Below are positions 60,307 to 64,000 of a stretch of DNA of 64,000 nucleotides, piece by piece. The position numbers were made by a program, and so were the translations under genes. Numbering within the stretch: the first letter of the stretch is position 1; every line of letters starts with the position of its first letter. Source of the stretch: Salinicoccus halodurans. Its GTDB lineage: Bacteria > Bacillota > Bacilli > Staphylococcales > Salinicoccaceae. The stretch spans positions 33,885 through 97,884 of the forward strand of contig NZ_FOTB01000001.1 of assembly GCF_900114445.1 (NCBI RefSeq). Reading direction: 5' to 3'. The notes under the pieces are model-generated. The model was not told the origin of the DNA. It did no database searches and saw only the letters and a list, made by a program, of their open reading frames with translations.

Positions 60307-61413
60307 ATGAATGAAACAGTAGAAACAAAAGAAGCGAATTCGACAGTTCCTGAAAAAATGAAAGCGGTTGTAGCATACGCACCGAAAGATTATCGATATG
60401 AAGAAGTAAGTACGCCGGAAATCGAAAATGATAAAGAAATCATTATTAAATTGGAAGCATGTGGCATCTGTGCGGGGGATATAAAAGCATATGACGGTGC
60501 ACCAAGTTTTTGGGGAGATGAAACACAGCCGGCTTATATAAAAGCTCCGATGATTCCGGGTCATGAATTCATCGGTCACATTGTTCAAAAAGGGGATGCA
60601 GTGACAGATTTTGAAATTGGAGACCGTGTAATCTCTGAACAGATCGTTCCCTGCTGGGATTGCAGGTTCTGTAACAGAGGTCAGTACTGGATGTGTGAAA
60701 AACACGATCTGTACGGTTTCCAAAAGAATGTGAACGGCGGCATGGCTGAATATATGAAGTTTACAAAAGAAGCAATTAACTTCAAAGTGCCGGAAGAACT
60801 GCCGATTGAGCAAGCCATTTTAATTGAACCTTATGCCTGCAGCCTCCATGCAGTACAGAGAGCTCAAGCCCAGCTGGGGGATGTGGTAGTCCTCTCCGGC
60901 GCAGGCACACTGGGTCTTGGGATGATCGGTGCCCTCAAGAAATCGGGGCCGAGTAAAATAGTTGTCCTGGATATGAAGGAAGACCGGCTTAAACTCGCAA
61001 AGGAATTCGGAGCGGACATTGTATTGAATCCAAAGGAAGTGGACGTTGTACAGGAAATCAAGGATATGACTGAAGGCTACGGTTGTGACATCTATATTGA
61101 AGCTTCAGGACATCCTAAATCTGTAGAGCAGGGGCTTCATGCAATCAGGAAATTAGGCCGCTTCGTAGAATTCAGTGTTTTTTCCGAACCGGTAACCGTG
61201 GACTGGAGCATCATCAGTGACCGCAAGGAGTTGGATCTTCTGGGATCCCATCTTGGCCCTTATTGCTATCCGATTGTCATAGACAGTATCGCAAACGGCG
61301 ATTTCCCGACTGAGGGTGTAGTGACACATCAATTAAAATTAGAAAAATTTGAAGAAGGCTTTGAGCTTATGAAAAAAGGTGAAAATTCATTGAAAGTGAT
61401 TTTGAAACCGTAG
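60307..61413 (+). CDS. Zinc-dependent polyol dehydrogenase (erythritol/L-threitol dehydrogenase-like)
   Basis: Medium-chain dehydrogenase of 368 residues. Catalytic zinc region EACGICAGDIKAY and IPGHEFIGHIVQKGDAV; structural zinc cysteines in PCWDCRFCNRGQYWMCEKHD; NAD site VVLSGAGTLGLGMIGAL. The CGICAGDIK opening and the QIVPCWDCRFCNRGQYWMCE block resemble enzymes annotated as erythritol/L-threitol dehydrogenase. It should form erythrulose or a similar ketose. AAAGGAGAACAAATT precedes ATG 60307. With the SDR, the operon has two different dehydrogenases. Confidence 0.85.
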   Translation: MNETVETKEANSTVPEKMKAVVAYAPKDYRYEEVSTPEIENDKEIIIKLEACGICAGDIKAYDGAPSFWGDETQPAYIKAPMIPGHEFIGHIVQKGDAVTDFEIGDRVISEQIVPCWDCRFCNRGQYWMCEKHDLYGFQKNVNGGMAEYMKFTKEAINFKVPEELPIEQAILIEPYACSLHAVQRAQAQLGDVVVLSGAGTLGLGMIGALKKSGPSKIVVLDMKEDRLKLAKEFGADIVLNPKEVDVVQEIKDMTEGYGCDIYIEASGHPKSVEQGLHAIRKLGRFVEFSVFSEPVTVDWSIISDRKELDLLGSHLGPYCYPIVIDSIANGDFPTEGVVTHQLKLEKFEEGFELMKKGENSLKVILKP

Positions 61414-61446
61414 TATTCTGCTGCGGAATGAAACGGGGGATGGGAA

Positions 61447-62742
61447 ATGTCATATTTATCACAAAACAATAATTTTCTGGATAAGATTGGTTTGCCGTCG
61501 CATTTAGTATGGGGTTATCTTGGTGTAATGATTTTCATGATGGGGGATGGACTGGAGCTTGCCTGGATCAGCCCTTATCTGGTAGATCAGGGACTCACCG
61601 TGCAGCAGACTGCGTTCCTTACAACAGCCTATGGTATAACCATCGCAATTGGTGCATGGTTCTCTGGCGTCCTGGTAGAAGGGATAGGACCAAGAAAGAC
61701 AATGATGCTGGGTGTCCTGTTCTATATCGTGGGACATATACTTTTCGTCGGTTTGGCAATACCTAATTTGAACTATGGCCTCATGATTCCAACATATGCA
61801 ATCAGAGGTTTTGGATATCCGCTGTTTGCCTATGCATTTCTCGTCTGGATTACTTACCGCACACCAGTTCAACAGTTAGGCAAGGCTGTCGGCTGGTTCT
61901 GGTTTGTATTTACAGGAGGATTGAGCGTACTCGGTGCCTTCTACTCAAGCTGGTCCATCCAACTCATTGGACATATTCCTACATTATGGACCAGTCTCCT
62001 GTGGGTAATCATCGGTGCAGTTTTCGCAATTGTCATTAACCGTGATACATTTGAACTTAAGACTAAAGCGGAAGGGGAAGGTACTTCCAAGCTAAGAGAA
62101 CTGCTCAATGGAGTCACAATACTTAAGAGGGAACCCAAAGTGGCCATTGCTGGTGTTGTACGTGTCATCAATCAGTCTTCCCAATACGCGTTCCCATTGT
62201 TCCTGCCAATATACCTTGCTGAATACGGCATAGAAACTACAGTGTGGCTCAATATATGGGGCACAATTTTCATCTCAAATATCGCATTCAATCTGATATT
62301 CGGTTATGTAGGTGATAAGATGGGATGGAGAAATACAGTGACATGGTTCGGTGCTGTTGGATGTGGTGTCTTCACATTGTCATTATTTTATGCACCGCAG
62401 ATCTTCACCGGCAATATTGTGATTGTAGCAATCATCGGCATGCTTTGGGGTGCGTGTATTGCAGGTTTCGTCCCACTTTCAGCTCTTACACCTTCGTTAG
62501 TTGGAGATGGGGACAAAGGGGCGGCAATGTCCATCCTGAATCTCGGCGCGGGACTTTGTGTATTCGTTGGACCGGCGCTTGTCGCACTGTTCTTTGACTC
62601 AGTCGGACCTGAGGGCCTTGTATGGATCATGGGCGGACTTTATTTTGTCGCTGCAGTGATGACACGATTCCTGAAACTCCCGGAACAGGAAACGAAGAAA
62701 ACAGAAAAAGAATTGGTAGAAGAGGTACAGACCGCACCTTAA
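61447..62742 (+). CDS. MFS polyol permease (RbtT/DalT/CsbX-like)
   Basis: Transporter of 431 residues with 12 predicted helices. The opening FLDKIGLPSHLVWGYLGVMI, followed by FMMGDGLELAWISPYLV, matches the polyol permease (ribitol/arabinitol) branch of the MFS. Other landmarks: GVLVEGIGPRKTMMLGVLF and SPTL-like loops near VPLSALTPSLVGDGDKGAA. It would import an unphosphorylated polyol, in keeping with a downstream kinase acting after oxidation. GGGGGATGGGAA precedes ATG 61447. Confidence 0.88.
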   Translation: MSYLSQNNNFLDKIGLPSHLVWGYLGVMIFMMGDGLELAWISPYLVDQGLTVQQTAFLTTAYGITIAIGAWFSGVLVEGIGPRKTMMLGVLFYIVGHILFVGLAIPNLNYGLMIPTYAIRGFGYPLFAYAFLVWITYRTPVQQLGKAVGWFWFVFTGGLSVLGAFYSSWSIQLIGHIPTLWTSLLWVIIGAVFAIVINRDTFELKTKAEGEGTSKLRELLNGVTILKREPKVAIAGVVRVINQSSQYAFPLFLPIYLAEYGIETTVWLNIWGTIFISNIAFNLIFGYVGDKMGWRNTVTWFGAVGCGVFTLSLFYAPQIFTGNIVIVAIIGMLWGACIAGFVPLSALTPSLVGDGDKGAAMSILNLGAGLCVFVGPALVALFFDSVGPEGLVWIMGGLYFVAAVMTRFLKLPEQETKKTEKELVEEVQTAP

Positions 62743-62814
62743 TGCTAAGTAATTAAAAATTTATTTAAAATACAACATACATTGAACGAGGAGTGGAGAA
62801 CGATAAAAAAGTTA

Positions 62815-63807
62815 ATGAATGATTCAAAGAATATAGTTGAAGAAATGGTCGAAGGCTATGTGAAAGCGCATCCCAAACATATAAAACAAGTGCCTGAGAA
62901 TGGCAGGGCGCTTGTTACTGCCAAAGAAACAAGAGAAGAAAAAGTGGGAATCCTGGTCGGAGGCGGATCTGGGCATGAACCTGGATTCATGGGATACGTC
63001 GGTGCTGGTATGGCTGACGGAGTCGCGGTAGGCAACATATTCGCTTCTCCATCTCCTGACCCGATCCTGGAGGTAACGAAAAATATCGATAAAGGTGCAG
63101 GTGTTGTCTATCTATACGGAAATTACGCAGGTGATGTGATGAACTTTGGAATGGCGGCTGAAATGGCTGACCTGGAAGAGGACATTGAGGTTGGTATGGC
63201 ACTGGCAACTGATGATGTGGCATCCGCACCAAAAGCAGAAAAAGAAAAACGTCGCGGAATCGCAGGAGAATTCTTCATCTTCAAAGCGGCTGGTGCAGCA
63301 GCTGACTTCGGTTATGATCTCAATGATGTTGTCAGGGTTGCTAATAAAGCGAATGAAAATACGCGATCCATGGGAGTTGGACTGACGCCATGTTCACTGC
63401 CGCAAACCGGCGAACCAAGTTTTGAGCTTGGTGAGGATGAAATGGAAATCGGTCTCGGACACCACGGCGAACCAGGTCTGGAAAAAGGACCGTTAGAATC
63501 AGCGGACAGTGTAACAGATCGTCTGGTAAACGATATTCTTGCAGATATTGAAATCAATAAAGGAGACAAAGTCGCAGTACTTGTCAACGGACTGGGTTCA
63601 ACGCCACGCATGGAACTATATGTCATGTTCCGAAGAGTTGAACAGATTTTAAGTGAAATGGGCATAGAAATTTACCGATCTTATGTCGGAGATTATATTA
63701 CTTCACTTGAAATGGGCGGTGCTTCTGTAACGTTGATGAAATTGGATGATGAATTGGAACAGGCGATTGATCACCCGGTAGATTGCCCGATGTTTGTTCA
63801 AAAATAA
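62815..63807 (+). CDS. dhaK: Dihydroxyacetone-kinase-type kinase, DhaK subunit
   Basis: Substrate-binding subunit of a two-component kinase, about 331-335 residues. It carries GILVGGGSGHEPGFMGYVG, YLYGNYAGDVMNFGMA, the covalent-His region GLGHHGEPGLEKG, and VLVNGLGSTPRMELYV. Families of this type phosphorylate dihydroxyacetone or erythrulose. The start is odd: alignment with usual DhaK starts (MKKLINDP) puts the first codon at 62803, which reads ATA, with AGGAGTGGAG correctly placed in front. ATG 62815 or TTG 62782 are the only standard in-frame starts nearby; 62815 is given here. Confidence 0.88.
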   Translation: MNDSKNIVEEMVEGYVKAHPKHIKQVPENGRALVTAKETREEKVGILVGGGSGHEPGFMGYVGAGMADGVAVGNIFASPSPDPILEVTKNIDKGAGVVYLYGNYAGDVMNFGMAAEMADLEEDIEVGMALATDDVASAPKAEKEKRRGIAGEFFIFKAAGAAADFGYDLNDVVRVANKANENTRSMGVGLTPCSLPQTGEPSFELGEDEMEIGLGHHGEPGLEKGPLESADSVTDRLVNDILADIEINKGDKVAVLVNGLGSTPRMELYVMFRRVEQILSEMGIEIYRSYVGDYITSLEMGGASVTLMKLDDELEQAIDHPVDCPMFVQK

Positions 63808-63827
63808 AAAAATAGGAGGGAATTAGA

Positions 63828-64000
63828 ATGGAATTAACAGCAAAAGATTTTATAGAGTACTATAAAGAAATCGTCAGTATGATCGAAAAAGAAAAAGATT
63901 ACTTATGTGAGCTTGATCGCAAATTGGGCGACGGGGACCATGGGGTTACAATGTCTATCGGCTGGCAGGCAATCGATGAGAAACTGGAGGGGGAACTGGC
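63828..64000 (+). CDS. dhaL: Dihydroxyacetone-kinase-type kinase, DhaL subunit (partial)
   Basis: Nucleotide-binding subunit, cut by the right edge after about 57 codons. MELTAKDFIEYYKEIVSMIE is followed by LCELDRKLGDGDHGVTMSIG; the D-x-D-H-G cluster binds the magnesium-ADP complex in DhaL proteins. AGGAGGGAATTAGA precedes ATG 63828. It pairs with the DhaK encoded just upstream. Confidence 0.9.
   Translation, partial: MELTAKDFIEYYKEIVSMIEKEKDYLCELDRKLGDGDHGVTMSIGWQAIDEKLEGEL

Noticed and set aside
1-64000. CRISPR arrays, rRNA genes and complete tRNA genes
   Set aside because: No regularly spaced direct repeats and no rRNA-like or full cloverleaf sequences were found by reading; only one tRNA-end-like fragment was seen.

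Overview
This window looks like a chromosomal segment of a Staphylococcaceae bacterium. I lean towards a Salinicoccus/Jeotgalicoccus-like genus rather than Staphylococcus aureus. The reasons are S. aureus-type capA-G genes, a staphylococcal-style LysM protein, strong Gram-positive ribosome binding sites, PTS operons with BglG/GntR/DeoR regulators, and a higher GC content in the core genes than S. aureus has. The assignment is inferred from gene content only.

Layout. 0-6.6 kb: a LysM wall protein running off the left edge, a lone XRE regulator with a perfect palindrome upstream, a debris zone (a partial copy of the 3' end of the ykvI gene, an IS3 remnant, three small membrane or secreted proteins), an intact YkvI transporter, and a lone O-antigen-ligase-like membrane protein. 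6.9-22.1 kb: capsule locus 1, comprising a tyrosine-kinase module (capA, capB, capC), capD, an L-FucNAc pathway (capE, capF, capG), glycosyltransferases, Wzy, Wzx and an initiating sugar transferase. Its centre is very AT-rich while its ends are not. 22.2-24.5 kb: a broken IS30-family element and an FRG-domain gene. 25.0-43.3 kb: capsule locus 2 with its own capA, capB and capD but no capC, then an aminotransferase, an ATP-grasp protein, an epimerase and dehydrogenase pair for hexuronic acids, Wzx, Wzy, a glycosyltransferase, two tandem CapK-like adenylating enzymes, a PglC/CapM-type initiating transferase, a FemAB/GNAT-like protein and a YdcF-like protein.

43.4-64 kb is a carbohydrate-uptake region. 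First comes a PRD-regulated galactitol-type PTS operon with a PfkB kinase, a class II aldolase, a HAD phosphatase, a histidine phosphatase and an FGGY kinase. Then comes a GntR-regulated operon with a GH4 phospho-alpha-glucosidase, a ChbG-type deacetylase and a glucose-family EIICB. A debris zone follows, holding a dead EIIB domain, a tRNA 3'-end-like fragment and a 38-residue peptide gene. Last is a DeoR-regulated polyol operon (SDR, zinc dehydrogenase, polyol permease, DhaK and DhaL) that runs off the right edge and resembles tetritol (erythritol/threitol) utilisation.

How it fits together: both capsule loci are complete Wzy-dependent systems, with initiation on undecaprenyl phosphate, glycosyl transfer, Wzx flipping, Wzy polymerisation and a CapA/CapB tyrosine kinase controlling chain length. 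Locus 1 should build an L-FucNAc-containing polymer. Locus 2 should build a polymer with hexosaminuronic acid and a 4-amino sugar, possibly with amide-linked substituents. No CRISPR array and no complete RNA gene were seen.
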